A stretch of DNA of 64,000 nt from Hyposmocoma kahamanoa. Taxonomy: Eukaryota; Arthropoda; Insecta; Lepidoptera; Cosmopterigidae. A model generated the notes under the pieces. That model was given only the letters and a program-made list of their open reading frames with translations. It had not been told where the DNA came from and searched no databases. The stretch is from the NCBI RefSeq assembly GCF_003589595.1, contig NW_020653855.1:4654060-4718059 (forward strand), read 5' to 3'. Positions within the stretch are counted from its first letter, which is position 1. Every line of letters starts with the position of its first letter. This document shows, piece by piece, positions 51,731 to 60,316 of this stretch. Made by a program: the position numbers and the translations under genes.

Positions 51731-51897
51731 TAAATAAATAACGCACACACTCATAACCATGCACTACGGAAACACTGTATCGCGGGTGCCATGAACACAC
51801 ACATAGGCAAACACAAATTACACTAAACTCACGAGGGACATAAACGTAGGCGATAAATATTTCTCCCGGCCCGGGAATCAAACCCGGGACTTTTGTA
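51731..51897 (-). mobile_element. SINE-A copy, 5'-truncated
   Basis: The reversed 3' end is ATAAATAACGCACACACTCA. It ends just beyond the box B complement (GGAATCAAACCCGGGACTTT), where another Rep-B begins. Confidence 0.8.
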
Positions 51898-52125
51898 CTG
51901 CTACAGTATCTATTTCTGCCGCCAAGCAGTAATGTGAGCATTACTGTGTTCCGGTTTTGAAAGTTAATGGTGTTGTTGAAACTACAACAACATGGGACTT
52001 TTACTTTATGTCTCAGGGCACAGCTACAGTGCCCCCCAGCTCTTTGCAATTTAAAGCTCACAACTGTTATAGGTAGACGTGTCGCTTACCACCATGCGCA
52101 GCACTTGACATCATAAAAAAAGTGT
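51898..52125 (+). mobile_element. Rep-B copy
   Basis: It runs from ACTGCTACAGTATCTATTTC through TTTCTGCCGCCAAGCAGTAA to GCACTTGACATCATAAAAAA. Confidence 0.8.
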
Positions 52126-52553
52126 TGATGATGATAACCCTTAAAAAATATAGGCGGTGACATTAGCTGAGTGGATCCTTTTACATACTCCACAGCCGCA
52201 CACAATAGTGTTGACTATCTTTAAAGTGGTGAGTGATGATTGAAATTATTTTAGTTCTTCGACGAATTAAAATAATTTAATAAACACAATTAGTTACCAT
52301 TGTCAATCTAAAGTCAACAATAATAAGAATAAAATGTACCAATGGATTTATGTTACATAAATAAATAATGTTCGACAAATCGCTTAATTGGACGTTTTTC
52401 TTTTTCAAGAAAAAGTTATGTGCACCACAGTCCATCGTCAAGTTCGAATTTCAAAAACCTTTCAGACAGATTTCTAATGAGAAAGAATGCCTTTCCGAGC
52501 TAGTGAGGTGAAAATGATATGTAATTGTGCAACTATGTATAAAATTTCCTTAC
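52126..52553. other. Putative intron sequence downstream of host exon
   Basis: AT-rich with no repeats recognised. On the minus strand it begins with the donor GTAAGG at 52553. Confidence 0.45.
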
Positions 52554-52698
52554 CTAATAGCGCAACTTGTGCCGTCCTCGAGGTCGCGCTTGCGCTTACG
52601 GCGCCGCGCGTATAGATACGCGGCAAGCGCCAAAAGCGCCACCACAGTTCCACCGCATACTACAACCACTAGCACAATATCGCGGACCTTCATTGCTC
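52554..52698 (-). CDS. Host gene exon: single transmembrane segment plus basic cytoplasmic stretch
   Basis: This minus-strand block of 145 bp is far GC-richer than its surroundings. It is bounded by a strong acceptor (TTTTTTTTGTTACAG, ending at 52699) and a strong donor (GTAAGG from 52553). The exon starts two bases into a split codon and reads AMKVRDIVLVVVVCGGTVVA, then LLALAAYLYARRRKRKRDLE and DGTSCAI, ending with two bases of the next codon. About 24 hydrophobic residues followed by RRRKRKR is a type I or type III membrane anchor with cytoplasmic stop-transfer. The Met could be a start codon, making this the N-terminus of a protein with no signal peptide. Otherwise the ectodomain exons lie further right on the minus strand. 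I cannot name the gene. Confidence 0.7.
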
Positions 52699-52962
52699 CT
52701 GTAACAAAAAAAATAGCTTTAAGTTCTTGATATAAAAGCTTAAGAGTCAATTCTACCTAAGCTCGGATTGAATATTTTCCCGTACTGGATCGGTTCTATT
52801 ATATTATACTATATTTATTTCAGTATTCTTGTAAAATTTCGAGGTAACTTTGTTTTTTTTTTCTATCATAAAAATTTTAGGAATCGTGTTTTCAAACCTC
52901 ATCTCTATTTTTAACCCTCGACGAAAAAAGAGAAAAATTATAAGTTCTCTTTTCTTTTTTTT
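52699..52962. other. Putative intron sequence upstream of host exon
   Basis: AT-rich, ending on the minus strand in the acceptor pyrimidine tract. No repeat is recognised before the SINE-A at 52963. Confidence 0.45.
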
Positions 52963-53136
52963 TACATAGCCTAGGAAAACCCTGTATCGCGGGTGCCATG
53001 GATGGACACACACATGAGTAGACAACCACAAATTACACCCAAACTCACGAAAAATACATGTAGGCCATATAAATATTTATCTCTGTCTGCGTGGCAATCC
53101 AGTGTGGTAACCATTCGACCACGGAGGCAGTTTGAA
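52963..53136 (-). mobile_element. SINE-A copy, box B lost
   Basis: The body is reversed (CCTGTATCGCGGGTGCCATG, ACAACCACAAATTACACCCA). The head GCGTGGCAATCCAGTGTGGT, AACCATTCGACCACGGAGGC is present, but the CGGCCCGGGAATCGAACC segment is missing. Confidence 0.8.
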
Positions 53137-53142
53137 GCCTTT

Positions 53143-53312
53143 GTCTTTTTTATGATTCCAAGTTACGGGATGAAGAAGTCTAACGCCTGATGGTAAGGGA
53201 TACGCCTGTCCATAACAGGTGCAGTGCCACTCGGAGCTTTAAACCACAAAGATCAGATCTTTATGGTACTGCCACTGCACCTGACACCCTGAGACATAAG
53301 CTGTCACTTGGT
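53143..53312 (-). mobile_element. Rep-B tail-side half
   Basis: It runs from CTTTTTTATGATTCCAAGTT to CCTGAGACATAAGCTGTCAC. It directly adjoins the SINE-A. Confidence 0.75.
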
Positions 53313-53935
53313 ATCCTCTTAAAAAGATGGCATAAATTGCGTCTTAGAGCCATTCTTTTATTTTTAAAAGTAAGTATGCAATTAAAGACTTAAAAACTTA
53401 CTTGCCTCATCAAGGAATCGAACGAACAAAATGTAAAAGAAAACTGTATTTTTAAGCTGATTCACAAGGTCAATTAATAAGGATTAATTCCTTTTAATAT
53501 AACAATATGGTCAAGTTTACATTACCATACCGCTTGTCTTATTTAGGGTAAATGCTGTTGCGTCAAATTAAATTGTTTAATTTATAGTTCGTATTAAGAA
53601 ATAGTTGGAGCAAACAATAATGTGTTAAACAATCTATAACCTGGTCTCAAGCTAGAACATTAATCTATTATATACAATGTAATGACTTGATTCTTGTCAT
53701 TGGCCATGTTGTAATAAATGAGGCAATCTGATCGCTGGGAAAAAGACTGCTTTGTAACTGTCATTTTTCTAATGATTTATTAATAATGAGGATTATTCCC
53801 TATGTTAGTACCACGGTAATGAAACAAACTTCCAGGGCATTAAACAGAAACACCAGACCAGAAACAATTTAGAAAAGATCTTTAGATAAACTAGCCTTTC
53901 CAGGAATTGAACCCGGAGCACCTTGTTCAAACTGA
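53313..53935. other. AT-rich stretch, nothing recognised
   Basis: Nothing recognised. Confidence 0.4.
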
Positions 53936-53990
53936 AACTGGTTTTTTGGATCAAAATCGCGGTTTTTGTTTTTTTTAAACAAACTTTCCA
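53936..53990 (+). mobile_element. Rep-F core fragment
   Basis: GGATCAAAATCGCGGTTTTT, then GTTTTTTTTAAACAAACTTT is a diverged Rep-F core. Confidence 0.45.
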
Positions 53991-54102
53991 TGATAAAATT
54001 AAATTTATTGAATACCACGATATCTTACTATTATGATTCAGGTATTTATTTGTTTTTTTAGGGACAGCAGTACAAATCTGGTTACAAACGGTCTAATATA
54101 TA

Positions 54103-54397
54103 TTTTTTTATAATATCAAGTGACGGGAGGAACAAGTCGAGTGCCTGATAGTAAGCTGCACGTCTGTCCATAACAGTTGCAGTGCCAGTCACGGCTATAA
54201 ACCGCAAGGATCTGAGGGGCACTGCCACTGCGCCCGTCACCCTGGGACATAAGTTGGTAAGTCCAAGGTGCCTGTAATTACACCAGCACTCTTACCTTTC
54301 AAAACCTGAACACAGTTATGCTGATATTACGTCTTAGCGGCAGAAGTAGATAAGGTGGCAGTACTTTCCTGGACGAACTCTTTTCCAAGGATCTCTT
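54103..54397 (-). mobile_element. Rep-B copy, full length
   Basis: It runs from TTTTTTTATAATATCAAGTG to CTTTTCCAAGGATCTC. Confidence 0.8.
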
Positions 54398-54485
54398 CCG
54401 GTTTGAAGGTTTATTAAGGGTGATGGTGAAATTACAGCACATGAGTCTTGTCGACTTATGTCTTAGTGTGACGGGCGAAGTTAAC
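54398..54485 (+). mobile_element. Rep-B fragment, opposite orientation
   Basis: It reads TTCCGGTTTGAAGGTTTATT, then GTCTTGTCGACTTATGTCTT and ends GACGGGCGAAG. It sits between two reversed copies. Confidence 0.7.
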
Positions 54486-54612
54486 AAATTCCAAATTCCT
54501 TCGAAACCGAAACGCAGTAATTCTCACTGCTGCTTTGCGGCAGAAATAGGTGAAGAAATAATGAAATAGCAGCTTAATACCTTAGACGAACTCTTTCACC
54601 ACTCTACTACTA
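54486..54612 (-). mobile_element. Rep-B 5' half
   Basis: It runs from TTCGAAACCGAAACGCAGTA through TGCTTTGCGGCAGAAATAGG to CACCACTCTACTAC. Confidence 0.7.
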
Positions 54613-54815
54613 AAACATAATAGAACAATATTGACCCGTCTCTGAATGACTAGAGATTGTGAAGAGGCAATTCCTCGAGTTAGAAAGCAGCGCGAAGCTG
54701 GGTTACCTGTCAGTAGTCTGAAATGACATTTTCCAGAAATAACGTTTGGTTCAATTCTCATAACGTCGAAAGTAATTTTGAGAGGAAAATGTTTTTTCTT
54801 TTTCACCTTTTTTTT
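54613..54815. other. Unassigned sequence
   Basis: Nothing recognised. Confidence 0.35.
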
Positions 54816-55260
54816 TGCGTGAGGTTATGGCCGGATTTCTACCGACTCGAACCCCAAGGTGGCCTTCTCGGGTGCTCTAGTGAGAAAGATCCGGGATCGA
54901 CTTTACCGGAACCCCCCAGCACCTAGGAGGAGCTACATCATCCCCCTCCTCTCATCACGACGAAGCGGGTCACACCGCCCCGTCGTCCTCCTCGCGGCTG
55001 CCTAACTTACTGGAGAACGAAGCCCTCGCTTCGATCGCCCACAGCCGCGAAGGTACGCCGCTGCCGAGCGGGATCGGCCCTCTCCCGTTCACGCTCGGCG
55101 ACCTCCTTCTAAAGCATCACCGCTCCACAGAAGGAGACCACTGCCTCATGGGACTCTTGATCCGTCAACATACCCGCTACTATGCCTGGCGGGGAGAGAT
55201 CTCGCCCGATCCGGGCAACCAGAATGTTCCGCTCGGAGGCCCTTTTTTTTTCTTTTTCAC
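54816..55260. other. GC-rich block of unknown origin
   Basis: About 440 bases that are strikingly GC-rich for this window, bounded on both sides by TTTTTCACCT-like runs (TTCTTTTTCACC at about 54797 and TTCTTTTTCACCTAAG at 55251). The plus frame from about 54828 gives GRISTDSNPKVAFSGALVRK, then IRDRLYRNPPAPRRSYIIPL and a stop about 60 codons in. Other frames are also partly open. It could be a LINE or other transposon interior. I do not recognise a domain. Confidence 0.4.
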
Positions 55261-55496
55261 CTAAGTTAACCTAACGTAACAGAACCTAATCGTGTCTTTG
55301 CGATAAATATCTAACATATCCTGAAAGAACAACGGTTTCGTTATAATTCGGTTTTCGTTGTCATGAAAATTCGAACAAACGTTATTTCGGAAAAAAATCG
55401 AGTTTGTGATAGGTTACCATAAAGCTGAACTCGATACTAAACGTGACGAGACAATAATCACCCTCTGCTATCAACTATAATTACGTTGACGGGATA
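55261..55496. other. Unassigned sequence
   Basis: Nothing recognised. Confidence 0.35.
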
Positions 55497-55722
55497 CTCA
55501 TTATCATCATCAACCAATTTATACGTCCCACTGCTAGACACGGGTCTCCTCTCTCGCAAGGGTTTCAGGCCATAGTCCGCCGTTGTGAACCTTCTTTGAC
55601 GTCCAGGTTTCAAATTAAATTTCGCACATAAATTTCGAGAAAGCGGCAGAGTTGCGATCTTGGAATCGAACCCACGGCCTCTGCTTGACAGGCGGTAGGC
55701 GTACTCATGTGCTCTCAATATG
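55497..55722 (-). mobile_element. SINE-H, tRNA-derived SINE or RTE-tail chimera
   Basis: The complement has GGCCGTGGGTTCGATTCCAA (box B) about 20-40 bases after GAGTACGCCTACCGCCTGTC. The body GAGAGAGGAGACCCGTGTCT, AGCAGTGGGACGTATAAATT and the final ATGATGATAATGAGT resemble the ends of lepidopteran RTE LINEs (recalled). A tRNA head joined to a LINE-like 3' end is classic SINE structure. The minus open frame 55458-55718 is an artefact. Confidence 0.55.
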
Positions 55723-56235
55723 CACGAGTGCTTGCAGCGATTTGGCCTTTTCTTCTGAGAGAAAATCCGTCATAGATACCACCACGTCAAGAGGAGGCGC
55801 GGTGGTTATGTGAGACTCCTTCTCACTAAACACCTCCGGGTATTTCCACACCCGGCATAAGACAGGGGTGTGGCCACGTGGTTTATGATCCACGACCGCG
55901 GAGCCACCTCTGGTGGGACTTCACTAACGCTAGTGGCTTGCCGGGAATACTCCGCACGCCACCCAACCCGTGAACCCTTATCCAGTGTGTGACAAAGCCG
56001 ATTTTGCCATCCATGCTGCGACTTAGCCTATCTTATCCATCTTTAACCCAACTAGGAGCCGAAGTAGAGGTCTTGACCGAACACGATCAGGTAGATATAG
56101 ATACCATCAACCAGTTATGTCTAATAATAATGCAAACCACCCTATTCCAAACTATATTTGCAATAACCCGAAATGTTGGTTTGTTTGAAAAAAAAAACAA
56201 TACACGCAGTTTAGATAGGAACAATAGTTCCATTT
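55723..56235. other. Unassigned mid-GC block
   Basis: It contains CACCTCCGGGTATTTCCACA, CCCGGCATAAGACAGGGGTG and a hairpin-like CCGGGTATTTCCACACCCGG. The plus frame 56016-56200 reads RLSLSYPSLTQLGAEVEVLT without recognisable family. A Rep-F core in complement (GGTTTGTTTGAAAAAAAAAA) lies at 56178-56197. Confidence 0.35.
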
Positions 56236-56779
56236 CACGCCCCACCAACTAGGTCGTCAAAAGATTACCCCGGATGTTGTTATGAAAAAGTCGTCAATAT
56301 AAATCAAAGAACAAATGTATTGTAGGTTGGATCGGCACCAAAATGTAAGTGAGGCAATTACGCCGTTCCCACTTCCGGTTGCCGGAAGCGCCACACGATT
56401 TCGAGCCGCACCGACTTTTTGTAAGTTGCAAAAGCAAAAAAAAATATTGCAAATTATAGGTTTTCATTTTTAAAACACCGCTCGAGTAGGTTGTTTTGTA
56501 TTTGACGTCGTATCTATATTACTATCTTGTGTTGTTATTTCCTTTGTTATTTTACTGCATGATATTTTACGTCATCATCGTTGATAGGGCAAGGGTCACG
56601 CTGACCTAATTGGGAACTTATGCAACGGTTGAGAAGAGATGTGCAAGCGTTCGGGTTTTGACCCGGCGCGTTATAAACATTTGGTTTTAATCACACAACA
56701 ACATATTACGTTAGAACTAAATATTTGTAAGTCGAATTTTGTTCAAATATATGTATTGCTTACAGATTTTGCTTTCTAT
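56236..56779. other. Unassigned sequence
   Basis: Nothing recognised. A GC-rich spot lies at 56360-56405 (CCGTTCCCACTTCCGGTTGC). Confidence 0.35.
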
Positions 56780-56818
56780 TAAATCGATTCGCTTGAAAAT
56801 CTCATTCAAGTGAATCGA
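56780..56818. repeat. Perfect-stem hairpin
   Basis: ATCGATTCGCTTGAA and TTCAAGTGAATCGAT are inverted arms of 15 bases with one mismatch, around a short loop (AATCTCA). There is no T-run after it. Confidence 0.75.
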
Positions 56819-56819
56819 T

Positions 56820-56962
56820 ACGGCCCCCTACTAGATCGACGGATGACCTGGTAAGGGCGGCGGGTAACCGATGTATGCACGTCGCGTCCGATCGGCTGGT
56901 CTGGAAATCTTTGAGGGACGCCTACGTTCAGCAGTGGACCTCTTCCGGCTGACATGAGGATA
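56820..56962 (+). pseudogene. RTE-type LINE ORF2 C-terminus
   Basis: The plus frame reads RSTDDLVRAAGNRCMHVASD, then RLVWKSLRDAYVQQWTSSG and a stop at 56951. The DDLV.AAG..WM..A.DR..W..L..AYVQQWTS.G pattern is the end of lepidopteran RTE ORF2 (recalled). Only about 45 codons are present. Confidence 0.75.
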
Positions 56963-57094
56963 CAAAGACTTGTTATCTATACACTCGATTTTCACAAAAT
57001 CGAATAATAATGTGCATCTCTAATAATAATGAGAGACCACAGGATTGCAAGGTGTGTATTGTGTAGGGTTGACACTTTTTCTTTTAATAAAATA

Positions 57095-57345
57095 TATTTT
57101 ATACCAAAGGACACACAACCTCGAACAACTAATGGTCACAGGACGGATCGACGGTAAACGTAAGAGGGGTCGCTGACCCACAAGTTGGTCCTACCAAGTT
57201 TGTACGGCTCTCGGCATGGGTCTCCATGATGCGCTCCACTATTCCAAAGACCGCCACAGATGGCACAAAGGCGTCATGCAGAGAATTTCTGCGGCGAAGC
57301 AACGATCTTCTGAAATGTGATATACGACGTTAGAAGGAGGATATC
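57095..57345 (+). pseudogene. Second RTE-type LINE C-terminal remnant
   Basis: The frame reads LEQLMVTGRIDGKRKRGR, a stop, then PTSWSYQVCTALGMGLHDAL and HYSKDRHRWHKGVMQRISA. The pattern LE.L...G...G.R.RGR.PT.W is shared with RTE-like ORF2 endings. Confidence 0.55.
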
Positions 57346-57354
57346 GAAATATCT

Positions 57355-57520
57355 TTTTTTTATATTATCAAGTGAGGAGCGAACAAGTCGTGCGCATGCT
57401 GGTAAGCGACACGCCTATCCATAACAATTGCAGTGCCAGTAGAGCTTTAAATCGCAAAAATGTTAGGGACACTGCCACTGCGCCCGTCACCCTCACAAGT
57501 CCCAAGTGTACCATAACTAT
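57355..57520 (-). mobile_element. Rep-B tail-side half
   Basis: It runs from TTTTTTTATATTATCAAGTG to CCCTCACAAGTCCCAAGTGT. Confidence 0.75.
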
Positions 57521-57578
57521 TTAAAAACAATATAAACACAGTTTCATTATTTTAATTTACTTATAGAAAAAGTATTGT

Positions 57579-58100
57579 ATGCACACATTACATAATCAGG
57601 TATCGCACTTATTACTAAGACACCGGTCGTGTATAGAATACCTTTGGTATGGCTCTGTTACATACCAACTGGCCACATTGGATTCAATTGACAAGGGTGC
57701 CAAGAGGTTTATAGGTGACTCTAAATTAGTAGAGCCGAAGTTGCGCCTTGAACACTGCCGTAGAGTTGCCTGCTTATCAGTATTTTACAGAATATATCAC
57801 GCAGAGTGTGCGATGGAGTTATACGATTTAATTCCGCTTTTCCCTTTCCATCATCGGGGAACTAGACGTAGGCTTGGGATCTACCCCTGTGTTGAGGATA
57901 TTTCAAAGATTCGCACGAAGCGCTACGCTTCCACATTTATATGGCGAACGGCTAGGGAGTAGAATTAACTGCCTGCATACTTGTTCACTGAACGTTATAA
58001 CTTGAACCTTTTCAAGGCCAGAGTGAATAGGCATTATTTATGTGTGCATGTTCCATCGTCGACCTCATCGTCACTTTCCTTCAGGTGAAATAGAGGTCGA
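57579..58100 (+). pseudogene. LINE ORF2 C-terminal domain (jockey/R1-like), mostly open
   Basis: An open stretch of 127 codons reads RSCIEYLWYGSVTYQLATLD, SIDKGAKRFIGDSKLVEPKL, LEHCRRVACLSVFYRIYHAE and CAMELYDLIPLFPFHHRGTR. After the stop at 57960 it goes on (with stops) to LPAYLFTERYNLNLFKARVN. The pattern YCS.LW.G...YQLA.LD.I...A.RLIGD......L..L.HRR.VA.L..FYR...GEC..EL is the thumb/C-terminal region of a large lepidopteran LINE group (recalled). The polymerase core is missing. Confidence 0.75.
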
Positions 58101-58354
58101 ATGTGCATTTACATTCGTATAAAAAAGGACTAAGAATCCCCATCAATAAATACTAGACGTATAACCACATGTGACTTTATTAGACAATTTCTTTATTGTC
58201 ATCACTTGACCTTAGCATGGTCATTAATGTCGGAACATAGTGAACATAGAAATTCCGACGGGCCGTCACGTGTTTGATCCATATGCCCACGTAAATCTTC
58301 CAAAGGACGTGATAATCTTGGCCGAAAATAGTTATAAAGATGCAAAAAAATAAT
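58101..58354. other. Unassigned sequence, possibly LINE 3' region
   Basis: Follows the LINE remnant. GTATAAAAAAGGACTAAGAA may be its tail. Confidence 0.35.
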
Positions 58355-58625
58355 CTCAGAACAGAATACTAAAAAACCAACCTCAAAAGTTTATGGAACT
58401 ATATCTATTTGAAAAGTTTTATTGAGATCGGTTACCGGAAAGTGCGCGAAGCCGGATTCATCCCCTACTTTGTCACCTTTAGAGGTAGAATATTTTCTTA
58501 AAATTCAAATGGAACCAATACTGAGGTACCTTCTTCCCAATAAAAAAAGAATCATCGAAATCGGTTCACAAATTTGTTGTCACCTTTAGAGTTCTCGCGT
58601 AATATACATACACAAAAAAAATTGT
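58355..58625 (-). mobile_element. Rep-I copy, short form
   Basis: It starts CAGAACAGAATACTAAAAAA and continues CCAACCTCAAAAGTTTATGG, GTTACCGGAAAGTGCGCGAA and ATCATCGAAATCGGTTCACA. The AACCGACTTC end is missing. Confidence 0.7.
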
Positions 58626-58699
58626 GTAAAAAATACAAATAATATATAAATAAAATTACAAAATTCCTACACAATATTTCTTTGCAACTAATTAAATTT

Positions 58700-58962
58700 T
58701 AAAAATTAAATTAGGTCGTTAAAAACCACAAAATAAGGGTCAGCAACAAGCACATAGAAAAATTCGTAATGTCTGTTCGATCGTTCCGTATCTCAGTTGG
58801 GGGAACGTCAGCCACGTTGAAGACGACGGTTCAACTTCAGATTGAATTCAACTTTCTTAGTGTTCGATCTTTGTATTAATAACTATAACAAAGTGGAGTA
58901 ATTTCCCAAAAAATAATTGAATATCATGATAGTGCAACATCCTGAGATTCAATAAATTTCAT
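58700..58962 (+). mobile_element. SINE-E copy, near full length
   Basis: The leader AACAAGCACATAGAAAAATT, box A region CGTATCTCAGTTGGGGGAAC, degraded box B GACGGTTCAACTTCAG and the complete distal end ATCATGATAGTGCAACATCC are present. It preserves the longest 3' end of the family, to CAATAAATTTC. Confidence 0.75.
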
Positions 58963-58969
58963 TGTAATT

Positions 58970-59072
58970 CGAAACATAGAGCTCTTTGTGAGAGTTCGTC
59001 CAGAGAAGTAATAGGTGAGGTGCTATTTCTGCCGCCAAACAGTAATGAGAGCATTACTGCGTTATACGTGTT
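58970..59072 (+). mobile_element. Rep-B 5'-end fragment
   Basis: It reads ATAGAGCTCTTTGTGAGAGT, TATTTCTGCCGCCAAACAGT and AATGAGAGCATTACTGCGTT. Confidence 0.7.
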
Positions 59073-59270
59073 ATAATGCATTATAAAGACCCTTAATTCA
59101 CTTCTGTGCATTCTGGCCTTTTCGAATTTTCGGCGGAATTCATATGTATTGCGTGCGAATAATAGCTTCAATGTCCAAGCAGGTTCATATTGACCTTTTT
59201 AACACTAATGTACTTACCGGTGAAGCCTCTTATTAGTACTTTATTTTTTGGCAAGTAGATAATTTCGTGA

Positions 59271-60162
59271 GGCGCACTATAAGTTTCCGGAATGAATAAG
59301 AAAAAAATACTATAAATGGTCAGAAATTAATTTATTGTTTCTCAAAATATTCTCTTTTTTTGTTTTTTTTTATGTTTTATTAAAAAAAGAAGCAATCATC
59401 GGTTTAGAGGCACTTTACACGCGCGCCACTTTCGTTGGTTTCGGCTCATGTCGAAAGATCCATACGCTCGATTGCTGTTTTGTTTTGAGATCACAACTCT
59501 AAATCCATGTTTCGTCACCTGTTCCTTTATCCCACACCAAATTTGACGCCCCTTCGTTGAATCTGATAAGCATGGCATTGCACCAAGTGACGCGATCCGT
59601 TTTTTGAGCCTCAGTCAAATTGTGTGGGATCCACCGAAAGCACAGCTTTTTCACATCCAAATGTTTGTGTAGTATTGATTGTATTTGACTCATGCCTATG
59701 CCTAATGATGCCCGAACCTCAAGGTATATCACATGCCTGTCTGTTTTCATCATACGGCGCACAGCATCGATGTTTTTGTTGTTCACAGCAGTTTACGGGC
59801 GACCATCACGAAATTCGTCACTGAGATTCACACGACGGCGTTTGAATCCTGCAAACCAGCTATAAATAGTCGCCTTGCATGGTGCTTCATCGCCAAAAGC
59901 AGTTTGAAGCCGAGCGAAGCACCGCTGAGCTGTTATTTTATACTTAAAATCGTAGAAACTCATACTACGAAAATTTTCACGTGTTAAATCCATGGTGATG
60001 TAGACAACCAATTTCTAAAATGACGCAACAATGTAAAAACAATTGACCGTCAGATGAAACAAACTGTATTCTACAGTCAAGGAGTTCCATTTTCAAATGT
60101 TGTAATTACTTTTTAAATATTGCTTATCTAAGTAGCCAATTTCGGAAACTTATAGTGCGCCC
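59271..60162 (-). mobile_element. Second mariner, internally deleted (892 bp)
   Basis: The inverted ends are GGCGCACTATAAGTTTCCGG (59271-59290) and CGGAAACTTATAGTGCGCC (60143-60162, one base shorter in the match). The flanks are GA and TA, consistent with a decayed TA duplication. The normal element is about 1.3 kb, and the 3' half of the transposase gene is gone. It is a different lineage from the intact element at 13284-14556. Confidence 0.85.
59400..59993 (-). pseudogene. mariner transposase, N-terminal half, three stops
   Basis: The frame from ATG 59993 reads MDLTRENFRSMSFYDFKYKI and RCFARLQTAFGDEAPCKATI, then YSWFAGFKRRRVNLSDEFRD and GRP followed by a stop. The same frame continues NIDAVRRMMKTDRHVIYLEV, RASLGIGMSQIQSILHKHLD and RWIPHNLTEAQKTDRVTWCN, then GDETWI (first catalytic Asp region) and a stop. 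It resumes with KTKQQSSVWIFRHEPKPTKV. WIPHNL matches the mariner WVPHEL signature. The HDNARPH and SPDLAPSDYH motifs are deleted. Confidence 0.85.
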
Positions 60163-60166
60163 TATG

Positions 60167-60316
60167 TACTATTTATTTTTATTTATTTTATTTATTCATT
60201 TATTTCAGGCAACTAAGGCCCATATAACAAATACCTTACAGACTAACATACATATTATTATTATTGATACATACCTTACAGACTAACATACATATAAAAT
60301 AATATAAACTTATTAA
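60167..60316 (-). repeat. A-rich LINE tail with 26-bp direct duplication
   Basis: The complement ends in GAATAAATAAAATAAATAAA. The segment ACCTTACAGACTAACATACA is present twice (about 60234 and 60272). This is the 3' end of the ORF1-only element. Confidence 0.75.

Noticed and set aside
51564..52061. 165-codon minus-strand open frame
   Set aside because: It spans two Rep-B copies and a reversed SINE-A. The sequence is repeat translation.
52527..52730. Plus-strand open frame over the host exon
   Set aside because: The splice signals and the membrane-helix frame are on the minus strand.
60234..60295. CRISPR-like direct repeats
   Set aside because: Only two repeats in a LINE tail, in a eukaryotic window. 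It is a simple duplication.
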